From: Actinophytocola xinjiangensis
Lineage (GTDB): Bacteria; Actinomycetota; Actinomycetes; Mycobacteriales; Pseudonocardiaceae
NCBI RefSeq assembly: GCF_001921215.1
Contig: NZ_MSIF01000006.1
Span: 248,001 to 312,000, forward strand
Direction of reading: 5' to 3'
Length of the DNA stretch: 64,000 nucleotides
The notes under the pieces are model-generated. The model was not told where the DNA came from and made no database searches. It saw nothing but the letters and a program-made list of their open reading frames with translations. Positions 33,259 to 41,943 of this stretch are shown piece after piece. The translations under genes and the position numbers were made by a program. Position 1 is the stretch's first letter; each line of letters opens with the position of its first letter.

Positions 33259-34467
33259 TCAGGGCCGGTTGCCGGTGGGGATCGTGATGGGTGTCGTCGT
33301 CGACGAGGAACCCTTGTTGAGGAACAACATCGCGATCGCCCGGATGAACTGGTCGAACATGTAGAAGCCGACCGGCATGACCGGGATCAGCCCCTCGCGG
33401 AACGCGATGTAGGCGGGCCAGCCTGTGCGCACCAGTGCCGCCGCCGCGTAGTCGCGCCGCAGCCCCAGCCAGTCACCGATCTCGTGGCTCAGCGCGTAGC
33501 GCACGAACTCGTTGAGGAAGCCCCGGGTGACGCCCAGGTCGATCTGCGCGGTCAGCCCGAGGAGGTCCTCGGCGAGGTCCCTGCCCTCCTGCGTCGGCGT
33601 GAGAACCGGGGTGAGTGCCTGCTCGGACTGCGCGTACGCCTCCGCCCACGTCTTCGGGATGAACTCCTCCCGCACGCCAAGCAGGTAGATCGCCACCTGC
33701 CACATGTGCAGGAAGGCCTCCTCCTCCGCCGCGGTCATCGGCACCTTCCAGTCGCGCAGCTTCTTGTGCACGTAGGTGCCCAGGCTGTGGAAGGTGACCA
33801 GGATGTCGCCGTTGCTGATCGGGATCTGCTCGTCGGCCACGGCCGTCCACTGCGGTGACTGCGGCAGCAGGTGGCGCACGGCGGCGTGCACCAGGCGGGT
33901 CTTGTTGGCGGTGACCACGAACTGGCCGTCGGGGTCGAAGGCGTTGCGGTCGCTCAGGTCGTAGCCGAAGGTGAACGTCTTGGCCGCGCGGTCCTGCATG
34001 TCGGCGCCGCCGGCCGACCAGTACACCGACTTGGCCTCACGCGGGATGACCGTGCTCATGATGCCGCTGCCCAGGCCGTAGAGCATGAACAGGTAGGTGT
34101 CCTTGCGGCGGTTGAAGTCCGCCGCCAGGCGCAGTTTGGTGGGGTCGGCCCAGCTGGGCAGCGTGTTGACCTTGCGCAGCCAGGTGGTCAGGTTGCCGGG
34201 CAGGCCGGTGGGCAGCGGGTCGTTGTTGTCCACCCAGGTACGCATCGCGGTGTTGACACCGGGGACCTGGCCGGCGTTGAGCAGGCCGGCCATCAGGGTG
34301 TCGATCTCGTCGTCCCAGGCCCACCACGGGTCGGCGGCGGTGGCCTTGCCGGCCGCCGGGGCCAGCGACCCGGCCGTGGACGCCAGGGCCGGGGCAGCGC
34401 CGGCGACGCCGACCAAACCCAGCGCCACACCGAGGGAAAGGGCGTTCCTCCTGCTGAGATTGCTCAT
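33259..34467 (-). CDS. lcp: Tat-exported Lcp-like rubber oxygenase (DUF2236)
   Basis: A 402-residue protein with a twin-arginine signal (SRRNALSLGVALGLVG, cut near APALA). The mature part is a DUF2236/MpaB-family b-type haem protein, and length and layout match latex clearing protein of Streptomyces sp. K30. The diagnostic stretch KTRLVHAAVRHLLPQSP (about 189-205) corresponds to the haem-pocket region that includes the axial His198 of Lcp-K30. Lcp cleaves poly(cis-1,4-isoprene) with O2 to keto-aldehydes outside the cell. It is divergent from the aldehyde dehydrogenase operon. A different MpaB-family oxygenase cannot be excluded. Confidence 0.75.
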   Translation of the reverse strand: MSNLSRRNALSLGVALGLVGVAGAAPALASTAGSLAPAAGKATAADPWWAWDDEIDTLMAGLLNAGQVPGVNTAMRTWVDNNDPLPTGLPGNLTTWLRKVNTLPSWADPTKLRLAADFNRRKDTYLFMLYGLGSGIMSTVIPREAKSVYWSAGGADMQDRAAKTFTFGYDLSDRNAFDPDGQFVVTANKTRLVHAAVRHLLPQSPQWTAVADEQIPISNGDILVTFHSLGTYVHKKLRDWKVPMTAAEEEAFLHMWQVAIYLLGVREEFIPKTWAEAYAQSEQALTPVLTPTQEGRDLAEDLLGLTAQIDLGVTRGFLNEFVRYALSHEIGDWLGLRRDYAAAALVRTGWPAYIAFREGLIPVMPVGFYMFDQFIRAIAMLFLNKGSSSTTTPITIPTGNRP

Positions 34468-34545
34468 TTACTTACCTAGCTTCCTTGATAGGCATAGGCG
34501 CCGCTTGTGCAGGGTCTCGCGGTAGCAAACCAGCCATGTTCCCAC

Positions 34546-34575
34546 TTGAGTCAGTGTGAGAATCTTGATTAACAT
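34546..34575 (+). promoter_or_regulatory. promoter of aldehyde dehydrogenase operon
   Basis: TTGAGT (34546-34551) and TAACAT (34570-34575) are separated by 18 bp in an unusually AT-rich stretch, about 75 bp before the ATG at 34651. Each matches the consensus at four of six bases. Confidence 0.45.
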
Positions 34576-34650
34576 AGCGAAGCTCGCCAGCCCCCGGCAA
34601 GGGGTCGTCGGCAACCCGAACCGCCTCCGCTGTCCCCCCGAGGAGCCACC

Positions 34651-36255
34651 ATGACCAGCGAGCCGACCACCACCGGGACCGACGCCCGTCCCACCTGGGT
34701 CAGCGACGAACACGTCACGCGGTGGTGCGCCCGGGTACGCCGGGACGTCACCCGGCACGCCGACACCGCACCCGAGCCGCTGACCGCCGCCGCGCCCTTC
34801 GACCTCTCCCCCACCGCCGAGGTCCCCAGCAGCGCGCCCGAGGACGTCGCCTCCTGCGCGGACAGCGCCCGGGCCGCGCAGCGGGAGTGGGCCGCCACCC
34901 CGCTCGCGAGCCGGGCCGCGATCGTGCTCGCCTTCCACGACCTGCTGCTGGCCCGCCAGGACCAGGTGCTCGACCTGATCCAGTGGGAGACCGGCAAGGC
35001 CCGCTACCACGCCTGGCAGGAGGTCGCCCAGGTCGCGACGATCGCCCGGCACTACGCCCGCCGCGCCCGCCGCTACCTCGCGCCCCGGCGGGTGCGCGGC
35101 ATGGTGCCCGGCCTGACCAGGGTCCGGGAGGTGCGGGTACCCCGGGGCGTCGTCGGCGTCATCTCACCGTGGAACTACCCGCTCTACCTCGGGGCGGGCG
35201 ACGTGCTGCCCGCGCTGCTCGCCGGCAACGCCGTGATCTCCAAGGCCGACCCGCAGACCCCGCTGACCCTGCTGTGGACCCGTGACCTGATGGCCGAGGC
35301 CGGCCTGCCCGAGGACCTGTGGCAGGTCGTCACCGGCTCCGGGCCGGTCGTCGGCACGGCCGTGGTGGACGCGGTCGACTTCGTCTGCTTCACCGGCTCC
35401 ACCGCCACCGGCCGCACCGTGGCCCGGCGCGCGGCCGACCGGCTCGTCGGCGCGTCACTGGAACTCGGCGGCAAGAACCCGCTGATCGTGCGGGAGGACG
35501 CCGACCTCACCGCCGCCGCGACCGGCACCGCCGTGGCCGCGTTCGCCAACTCCGGCCAGATGTGCATCCACATCGAACGCGTCTACGTGCACGAGGACGT
35601 GCACGACGCCTTCCGGGACGAACTCGTCCGGGTCACCGAGTCCCTGCGACTGGGCCAGACCTACGACTACGCCGCCGACCTCGGTTCGCTGGTGTCCCCC
35701 ACGCGGCTGGCCGCCGTGCAGGCCCACGTCGAGGACGCCGTGCGCCAGGGCGCGACCGTGCTCACCGGCGGCCGGACCCGGCCGGACATCGGCCCGCTGT
35801 GCTACGAACCGACGATCCTCACCGGCGTCACGCCCGAGATGGCCGTCCACGCCGAGGAGACCTTCGGCCCGGTCCTGTCGCTCTACGCCTACCCCGCCGG
35901 TACCGACCCCGTCGAACTCGCCAACCAGGGCAGCCACGGCCTGTCCGCGTCGATCTGGTCGCGCGACAGCCGCGCGGCCGAGCGGTTGGCTGGACGGATC
36001 CGCTCCGGATCGGTCAACATCAACGACGGCGCGGCCGCGGCGGCCGGCAGCATCGAGGCGGGGATGGGCGGCATGGGCGAGAGCGGACTGGGCCGGCGGC
36101 ACGGCGCCGAGGGCATCAGCAAGTACACCGAGAGCCAGACGATCGCCGTGCAGCGGCTGATGCCGCTCGGGCCGACACCGGCGGCACCGGCCGACGGGTT
36201 CGTCCACCGCACCAACCGCCAGCTCACCCTGCTGCGCCGGCTGGGGATCCGGTGA
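34651..36255 (+). CDS. aldehyde dehydrogenase (succinate-semialdehyde type)
   Basis: A 534-residue NAD(P)-dependent aldehyde dehydrogenase. The Rossmann/substrate channel VISPWNYPLYLG, the general base Glu271 in LELGGKNPLI, the nucleophile Cys305 in FANSGQMCIHIERVYV, and the ETFGPVLSLYAY region are all present. The 60-residue N-terminal extension (ARVRRDVTRHADTAPEP) is common in actinobacterial members. A ribosome site GAGGAG lies upstream of the ATG. It heads an operon with the GXWXG and alcohol dehydrogenase genes (GTGA overlaps) and faces lcp, so it could oxidise the aldehyde end of rubber oligomers. Confidence 0.88.
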   Translation: MTSEPTTTGTDARPTWVSDEHVTRWCARVRRDVTRHADTAPEPLTAAAPFDLSPTAEVPSSAPEDVASCADSARAAQREWAATPLASRAAIVLAFHDLLLARQDQVLDLIQWETGKARYHAWQEVAQVATIARHYARRARRYLAPRRVRGMVPGLTRVREVRVPRGVVGVISPWNYPLYLGAGDVLPALLAGNAVISKADPQTPLTLLWTRDLMAEAGLPEDLWQVVTGSGPVVGTAVVDAVDFVCFTGSTATGRTVARRAADRLVGASLELGGKNPLIVREDADLTAAATGTAVAAFANSGQMCIHIERVYVHEDVHDAFRDELVRVTESLRLGQTYDYAADLGSLVSPTRLAAVQAHVEDAVRQGATVLTGGRTRPDIGPLCYEPTILTGVTPEMAVHAEETFGPVLSLYAYPAGTDPVELANQGSHGLSASIWSRDSRAAERLAGRIRSGSVNINDGAAAAAGSIEAGMGGMGESGLGRRHGAEGISKYTESQTIAVQRLMPLGPTPAAPADGFVHRTNRQLTLLRRLGIR

Positions 36256-36716
36256 GCGCGCTGGAACGGTGGCGCGAGCTGCGGGCGGCCACCGGCCCGA
36301 TCGACCCCGACCTGCTGGACGCGCTGTGGGCCGACCTGGAGGTGGTCGACGCGGCGGCGATCCTCGGTTCGTGGCGCGGTTTCGCGTTCCCCACCGGCCA
36401 TCCGATCGAGAAGGCGCTTGGCGCGAGCCGCTGGCACGGCAAGCGGTTCGACGCGCTGGACGACGCCAAGCCACTGATCTGCCGCGCCGAGGACGGCACG
36501 CTCCACTCCGACACCACGACCGGCGGCGGCGAGGCCAGCCTGTGGAACGTGGAGTTCCGGGGCGAGGTCACCGCGACGATGGTCTACGACGGCCGGCCGG
36601 TGCTCGACCACTTCAAGCGGGTGGACGAGAACACGCTGATGGGCGTGATGAACGGCAAGCCGCGCCTCGTGCTCGCCGACGGCCGGCACTTCTACTTCGG
36701 GCTGGAGCGTGAGTGA
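36252..36716 (+). CDS. GXWXG/DUF4334 domain protein
   Basis: A 154-residue protein with the paired GXWXG and DUF4334 domains. The first is LGSWRGFAFPTGHPI (about 37-51) with SRWHGKRFDALDDAKPL, the second ends VEFRGEVTATMVYDGRPVLD and DENTLMGVMNGK. The biochemical role of the family is unknown; members often sit beside alcohol or aldehyde dehydrogenases, as here. It overlaps the genes on both sides by GTGA, so it is an integral part of the operon. Confidence 0.82.
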   Translation: MSALERWRELRAATGPIDPDLLDALWADLEVVDAAAILGSWRGFAFPTGHPIEKALGASRWHGKRFDALDDAKPLICRAEDGTLHSDTTTGGGEASLWNVEFRGEVTATMVYDGRPVLDHFKRVDENTLMGVMNGKPRLVLADGRHFYFGLERE

Positions 36717-37795
36717 GGACCTCGGTACTGCTGTCCCGGGGCGACGCGCCGAGCGAGGTCGTCGACGCCGAACTGGACGACCCCCGGCCGGACGAGGTGG
36801 TGGTGCGGATCGAGGCGGTCGGTGTCTGCCACACCGACCTGGTGATCCGCCAGCGGCTCGGTGACCGGCCAGCGGTGCTCGGCCACGAGGGCTGCGGCGT
36901 GGTCGAGCGGCTCGGCTCCGGTGTCGACGGGTCGGCCGACGGGCTGGCCGTCGGCGACCGGGTGGTGATCTCGTTCGCCTCCTGCGGTGACTGCGGGCAG
37001 TGCCGGGCCGGCCAGCCGGCCTACTGCGCGTCGGCCGCCGCCCTGACCAGTTCCGGGCGCCGCCGGGACGGGTCGCCGACGATCCGCGTGGCCGGCGAGG
37101 CGGTGTTCGGGTCGTTCTTCTCCCAGTCCTCGTTCGCCACGGCCGCGCTGGCCCCGGCCCGCTCGTGCGTGCGGGTCGGCGACCTGCCGCCGGAGGTCGC
37201 CGCGCCGCTGGGCTGCGGTTTCCTGACCGGTGCCGGCGCGGTGCTCAACGTCCTGCGCCCCGGTCCGGGCGCACGGCTGCTGGTCGTCGGCGGCGGTGGG
37301 GTCGGCGCGGCGGCGGCGCTCACCGCGCTGTCCGAACGCGTGGAGGTCGTGGTGGTGGAGCCGATCGCGGCCCGCCGCGACCTCGCCGCCCGGTTCGGGG
37401 CCGCGACCGCCGCCTCGCTGGACGACCCGCTGCCGGCGGTGACCCACGCGCTGGACACCACCGGCCGGCCGGAGGTGATCGCCAGGGCGCTCGGCCTGCT
37501 CGAACCGCGCGGCACGCTGGCCGTCGTCGGTCTCGGGCCGGCCGAGGCCACCATCGACGTGCGGAACGTGATGCTGCGCGGGCTGACGCTGCGCGGCTGC
37601 GTCGAGGGCGACGCCGAGCCGTCGGCGCTGATCCCCGAGCTGGCCCTGCGCCACCGGCAGGGCCGGCTGCCGCTCGACCAGCTGGTGGCGACCTACCCGT
37701 TGGCCGAGTTCGACCGGGCGGTCGCCGACCAGCGGGCCGGGCGGGTGCTCAAGCCCGTACTGCTGCCGCGTCCCGCTCCCGCAGGGCGCCCTTGA
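36713..37795 (+). CDS. zinc-dependent alcohol dehydrogenase (aryl-alcohol type)
   Basis: A 360-residue zinc MDR enzyme. Catalytic-zinc ligands are Cys39 in VGVCHTDLVIR and the GHEGCG segment (about 58), the structural zinc loop is SCGDCGQCRAGQPAYC, and the NAD site is LLVVGGGGVGAAAAL (about 184-198). The layout is that of benzyl/aryl-alcohol dehydrogenases. It would interconvert an alcohol and the aldehyde handled by the upstream dehydrogenase. The last 47 bp overlap the convergent acyl-CoA ligase gene. Confidence 0.88.
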   Translation: MRTSVLLSRGDAPSEVVDAELDDPRPDEVVVRIEAVGVCHTDLVIRQRLGDRPAVLGHEGCGVVERLGSGVDGSADGLAVGDRVVISFASCGDCGQCRAGQPAYCASAAALTSSGRRRDGSPTIRVAGEAVFGSFFSQSSFATAALAPARSCVRVGDLPPEVAAPLGCGFLTGAGAVLNVLRPGPGARLLVVGGGGVGAAAALTALSERVEVVVVEPIAARRDLAARFGAATAASLDDPLPAVTHALDTTGRPEVIARALGLLEPRGTLAVVGLGPAEATIDVRNVMLRGLTLRGCVEGDAEPSALIPELALRHRQGRLPLDQLVATYPLAEFDRAVADQRAGRVLKPVLLPRPAPAGRP

Positions 37796-39317
37796 CGACC
37801 TTGCCGCCGGCGTTGCGCGGAAGTCCGTCGGTCGCCACCAGGTCCTTGGGCATCTTGAACGAGGCCAGCCGGCCGTCGAGGAACGCGGTCAGCTCCGGCA
37901 GCGACAGCTCCGCGCCGGGCGCGAGGGTGACGAACGCGACCGGCACCTGGCCCCAGCGCTCGTCGGCCCGGCCGACGACCGCGACCTCCACCACCGCCGG
38001 GTGCCCGGCGATCGCGTTCTCCAACTCGGCGCAGTAGATGTTCTCGCCGCCGCTGATGATCATGTCCTTCTTGCGGTCGACGACCCAGACGAAGCCCTCC
38101 TCGTCCTGGCGGACCAGGTCCCCGGAGTGGAACCAGCCGCCGGCGAACGCCTCGGCCGTCTCCGCCGGCTTGTTCCAGTACCCCTGGGTCACCGTCGGTC
38201 CCCGGTAGACGATCTCGCCGACCGCGCCGGGGGCCACGTCGTTCATCTCGTCGTCGACGATGCGGTACTGGAGCGTCGGGATGGGCCGGCCGACCGAGCC
38301 GAGCTTGCGCAGCGAGTCCTCTCCGCTGAGCACGCAGGTGATCGGCGAGGTCTCGGTCTGGCCGAACACGGCGACGTTCAGCGCGTCCGGGAAGCAGTCG
38401 GCCATCGCGCGCAGGGTCGCGTCGCTGGCCGGTGCCGCGCCCCAGCTGATGATCCGCAGCCGCAGGTCCCGCTGGGCGATGTCGGGCTGGGCGCAGATCA
38501 GGTCCCACTGCTGCGGGACGTTGAACACCACGGTCGCGCCCTCGCGCTCGTAGGCGTCGAGCACCGCCCGGGGGTCGAACGCGCCGAGCGGGTGGATCAC
38601 CACCGTCCCGCCGACCAGGAAGTTCGCCACGATCGAGCCGAGGCCGGCGATGTGGAAGAACGGCGCGGTCAGGAAACCGACGTCGGAGTCGTCGAAGATC
38701 TTCATCGCCCGGACGCAGGTCTGCGCCTGGAGTTGCAGGTTGCGGTGGGACAGCAGCACACCCTTGGGGTGTCCGGTGGTGCCCGAGGTGTACATGATCA
38801 GCGCGGTCGACTCCTCGCTGATGTCGGGCAGCTCCATCGGCTCCCGCGCGGCCAGGAACTCCTCGTAGGACTCGTGGTCGCCGGCGGCGTCCCGGTCACC
38901 GATGACGATCACCGTGCCGATCGCGGCCGAGGCCGGGGCGGCCAGCAGCAGCGGCAGCAGCGCCGCGTCGACGACCACCGCGGAGGGCGTGCAGTCGGCC
39001 AGGATGTGGTCGAGTTCCTGTGGTGCCAACCGGAAGCTGAGGGGAACGGCCAGTGCGCCGAGGCTGTTGGCCGCGAACACGCTCTCCACGAACCACGGGT
39101 GGTTGAGGGTCAGCATCGCGACCCGGTCGCCGGCGGCCACGCCCCGGCCGGCCAGCCCGGCGGCCAGCCGCAGCGAGCGGTCGGACAGCGCCGCCCAGGT
39201 CGTGGTCTCCCCCCGGTAGCGCAACGCCGGCTTGTCCGGGCGCATCAGCGCGTGCGTCGCCGCGTGCGCCATCCAGTGGTGCCGGAACGTCCAGGGGGGA
39301 ACCTCATGGCTCGTCAC
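37749..39317 (-). CDS. acyl-CoA synthetase (AMP-forming)
   Basis: A 522-residue ANL-family ligase. The ATP P-loop is IMYTSGTTGHPKG (about 172-184), the adenine motif VFGQTETSP (about 315), the hinge WFHSGDL and DRKKDMIISGGENIY (about 400-430), and the C-terminal catalytic lysine NAGGKVVKGALR. It converts a carboxylate to its CoA thioester with ATP. Placed against the aldehyde and alcohol dehydrogenases and next to a tandem TetR regulator, it probably activates the acid made by them. Its tail overlaps the alcohol dehydrogenase gene by 47 bp. Confidence 0.9.
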   Translation of the reverse strand: MTSHEVPPWTFRHHWMAHAATHALMRPDKPALRYRGETTTWAALSDRSLRLAAGLAGRGVAAGDRVAMLTLNHPWFVESVFAANSLGALAVPLSFRLAPQELDHILADCTPSAVVVDAALLPLLLAAPASAAIGTVIVIGDRDAAGDHESYEEFLAAREPMELPDISEESTALIMYTSGTTGHPKGVLLSHRNLQLQAQTCVRAMKIFDDSDVGFLTAPFFHIAGLGSIVANFLVGGTVVIHPLGAFDPRAVLDAYEREGATVVFNVPQQWDLICAQPDIAQRDLRLRIISWGAAPASDATLRAMADCFPDALNVAVFGQTETSPITCVLSGEDSLRKLGSVGRPIPTLQYRIVDDEMNDVAPGAVGEIVYRGPTVTQGYWNKPAETAEAFAGGWFHSGDLVRQDEEGFVWVVDRKKDMIISGGENIYCAELENAIAGHPAVVEVAVVGRADERWGQVPVAFVTLAPGAELSLPELTAFLDGRLASFKMPKDLVATDGLPRNAGGKVVKGALRERDAAAVRA

Positions 39318-39495
39318 TGTGCCACTCCTACCTGCCGGTGCCTGTCCGTCGCGGCGCCAGTATGCCTGCCCGACGGCCGGTTGAGAAGCACTAAGTTAAT
39401 CGAAAGTCACATCGGTGGGTACCGGGTCACGTTGACCGGCGGGCCGGGCGTGGTTGACTGGCGCGCATGGCCCTGTACCGCGTCCGGGCGCCCCG
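39318..39495. promoter_or_regulatory. divergent promoter region, ligase / tandem TetR
   Basis: The gap between the acyl-CoA ligase and TetR-TetR genes contains an AT-rich stretch at about 39391-39412 with TAA-G-TTA symmetry, in otherwise GC-rich DNA, and a TTGACC at about 39433. These are likely promoter and operator elements; I could not settle exact boxes. Confidence 0.35.
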
Positions 39496-40644
39496 GTGAC
39501 CGCGTCGGCCGTCCGGCCGCGCAACCGCAGACAGCTCATCGTCGAGGCGGCCGGTCGGATGTTCAGCCAGCGCGGCTACCACGCGGCGTCCATGGAGGAG
39601 ATCTCCGCCGGTGTCGGCATCACCGCCGCCGCGCTGTACCGGCACTTCCCGAACAAGTACGCGTTGTTCGCCGAGTGCGCCAACGTCACCGTCGACCGGC
39701 TGGTCGCCGCGCTCGACGCCCTGCCGGCCGACGCCTCCGCCGCCGACGTGCTCGCCGCCGCCACCGGGGTCACCGTCGCCCACCGAGCCACCGGCGGGGT
39801 GTACCGCTGGGAGGCCAGGTACCTCGAACGGGCCGACCGCGCCGTGCTCGGCACCAAGTTCGCGCACGTCGTCGGGCGGGTGACCGGGGTGGTGCCCGAC
39901 GACCTGCCGGCCAGGGACCTGCGGGCCGCCGCCGCCCTCGGAGTGGTCGGGTCGATCACCATGCACCGCACGTCGATCGCGCAGCGCCGCGCCGAGGACC
40001 TGCTGCTCGCCTCCGCGCTGCGGGTCGCCACCACCGACCCCACGGCCACCACCGGCGGCGTACCGCTGGTGGAACTGCCCCACCAGCCCGTGCCGCGCAC
40101 CCGCCGCGCGGAGATCATCGCCGCGGCCATCCCGCTGTTCGAACAGGACGGTTTCGCCACCGTCACCAACGGCCGGATCGCCGAGGCCGTCGGCCTGGTC
40201 CCGTCGGCGATCTACCGCTACTTCCCCGGCAAGGCCGACATCCTGGCCGCCGCGTGCCTCCAGGCCGGCGCCCTGCTGTCCCAGTCGGTGGAGCACAACC
40301 TCACCGAGGTCCTCGACCCGCACGAGGCGCTGGCCGTGCTGACCGCGACCTACGTCGCCTACAGCTTCGGGCACACCGCGCTGACCACCGTCGCCAACGC
40401 CGAGCTCGGCGGCCTGCCGGCGGCACTGCAACGCCCGCTGGTGGTCGCCCAGCGCGAGCACATCGCGGTGTGGGAGCAGCAGCTGCGACTGGCCCGCCCC
40501 GAGCTGGACTCCCGCCAGGCCAGGGTGCTCGTGCACGCCGGCTTCGGCGTGGTCGTCGAGGCCGGGCGGCGGCTGCGCTGGCGCGACGACCAGGACAACC
40601 GCGACGCCGTCGGCGCGCTGGTGCTGGGCGCGCTGGGGCTTTAG
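39496..40644 (+). CDS. tandem TetR-TetR transcriptional regulator
   Basis: A 382-residue protein made of two complete TetR units in one chain. The first DNA-binding domain is residues 9-58 (RQLIVEAAGRMFSQRGYHAA, ITAAALYRHFPNKYALFAE), the second residues 201-250 (AEIIAAAIPLFEQDGFATVT, LVPSAIYRYFPGKADILAA), each followed by an all-helical domain. GTG 39496 begins the conserved part; an upstream TTG at 39454 adds 14 residues. It is divergent from the acyl-CoA ligase, which it probably controls, perhaps by sensing an acyl-CoA. One chain may behave as a pre-formed pseudo-dimer. Confidence 0.85.
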   Translation: MTASAVRPRNRRQLIVEAAGRMFSQRGYHAASMEEISAGVGITAAALYRHFPNKYALFAECANVTVDRLVAALDALPADASAADVLAAATGVTVAHRATGGVYRWEARYLERADRAVLGTKFAHVVGRVTGVVPDDLPARDLRAAAALGVVGSITMHRTSIAQRRAEDLLLASALRVATTDPTATTGGVPLVELPHQPVPRTRRAEIIAAAIPLFEQDGFATVTNGRIAEAVGLVPSAIYRYFPGKADILAAACLQAGALLSQSVEHNLTEVLDPHEALAVLTATYVAYSFGHTALTTVANAELGGLPAALQRPLVVAQREHIAVWEQQLRLARPELDSRQARVLVHAGFGVVVEAGRRLRWRDDQDNRDAVGALVLGALGL

Positions 40645-40657
40645 CCGCCCTCGTTTC

Positions 40658-41884
40658 TCAGCCGCACAGGCCCTTCGCGCGCAGCACGCGGTCCAGGGCC
40701 TCGTCGACGCGCTGGCGGGGCAGCCGGCCGGTGGCCACGGCGTTCTCCAGCAGGTCGAGGACCTCGTTGATCTGCGCGGGCGATGACCAGAACGCCACGT
40801 CGACACCGGCGCCCAGCGCGGTCACCACCGCCTCGGGCAACGGGTAGCGGGCCGTGACGGCCTTCATCGCGGCGAGATCGTCGGTGTAGGAGACGCCGTC
40901 GAAGTCGAACTCGTCGTGCAGCAGCGCGTAGGTCGCCGGGCTGAGGGTGGCCGGCTGGCCGTCGGTCAGGCCGGGGACGTCGACGTGCCCGACCAGGACC
41001 GCCGCCGGGCGGTCCGGGCCAAGCAGCTCGCGGTACGGGACGAGGTCGACGGCCTCCAGGTCGGCCAGCGGCGGAGTGACCACAGTGGACTCGTGGGAGT
41101 CACCGGAGGCGCGGCCGTGGCCCGGGAAGTGTTTGAGCACCGGCAGGACGTCGCTGTCACGCAGGCCCTGGGCGAACGCCCCCGCGTAGCGGGTGACGGT
41201 CGCCGGGTCCTCACCGAAGGAACGGTCGCCGATCACCGAGTCGTCCGGCTGGCCGCTGACGTCCACCACCGGGGCGAAGTCGATGGTGACGCCCCGGCCG
41301 CGTAGCGCCGCCCCGCGCTCGCGGGCGAGGTCACGCACCTGGTCGGTGGTCAGGTCCCTGGCCATCGCGCGCGGGCTGGGGATCGGGCCGTCCAGCTCGT
41401 CGATGCGCTGCACCCGCCCGCCCTCCTCGTCGACGGCGACGGTCAGCGGCACCGCCGAGACGGCCTGGACGCGGTCGATCCCGCCGCCGCTCAACAACGC
41501 GGTGTCGTTGCCACCGACGAAGATCCCGCCGACGCCCACCGTGCGGACCAACTCGGCCGCGGGCTCGACCCGGCCGGGGTCGACGCCGACCATCAGCAGC
41601 TGGGCCAGCTGGCGGCGCGGCGGCAGGTCCGCGATCACCCCGGCGCAGGCGGACGCCGTCGTCGTGGGTGCGGTCGTGGTGGTGGTCGCCGCCGGGAGGC
41701 TCGTCGTCGGCGGCGCGTCGGCGGTCGTCGTGGTCGGCGCGGGCCGACGGTCCGCCGGCTGGGCGGTGCCCGAGGTCCTCTCCGGGGCCGCGGCCAGCAC
41801 CAACACGGCGACCATCGCGCCGACAGCACCGAGCGCGACGGCGATCAGCAGTCCGGTCGTGACCGTGAGGCGTCGAAAGAGCAC
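40658..41884 (-). CDS. GH3 beta-N-acetylhexosaminidase (NagZ type), membrane-anchored
   Basis: A 408-residue protein with an N-terminal hydrophobic helix (about 5-34), a threonine/proline-rich spacer (about 45-78) and a family 3 glycosidase domain. The NagZ signature KHFPGHGRASGDSHES (241-256) carries the acid/base histidine loop, and the nucleophile is Asp325 in VSYTDDLAAM. It should release GlcNAc from peptidoglycan fragments or another glycan on the outer face of the membrane. The GTG at 41884 puts the basic LFRRL just before the helix; a GTG at 41929 is possible. TACATT lies 5 nt upstream. Confidence 0.85.
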   Translation of the reverse strand: MLFRRLTVTTGLLIAVALGAVGAMVAVLVLAAAPERTSGTAQPADRRPAPTTTTADAPPTTSLPAATTTTTAPTTTASACAGVIADLPPRRQLAQLLMVGVDPGRVEPAAELVRTVGVGGIFVGGNDTALLSGGGIDRVQAVSAVPLTVAVDEEGGRVQRIDELDGPIPSPRAMARDLTTDQVRDLARERGAALRGRGVTIDFAPVVDVSGQPDDSVIGDRSFGEDPATVTRYAGAFAQGLRDSDVLPVLKHFPGHGRASGDSHESTVVTPPLADLEAVDLVPYRELLGPDRPAAVLVGHVDVPGLTDGQPATLSPATYALLHDEFDFDGVSYTDDLAAMKAVTARYPLPEAVVTALGAGVDVAFWSSPAQINEVLDLLENAVATGRLPRQRVDEALDRVLRAKGLCG

Positions 41885-41889
41885 TCCCG

Positions 41890-41895
41890 AATGTA
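41890..41895 (-). promoter_or_regulatory. -10 element TACATT, start of GH3 gene
   Basis: TACATT on the minus strand ends 5 nt before the GTG at 41884. It supports that start over the GTG at 41929. Confidence 0.4.
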
Positions 41896-41943
41896 GCCTT
41901 TCCCCCTGAACGAGGCTCGGCGAGATCACGGGGGGTCACCGCC

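Noticed and set aside
38001-40847. Plus-strand frame of 948 codons across the acyl-CoA ligase and TetR genes
   Set aside because: Spans two well-supported genes on different strands or frames and shows no domain.
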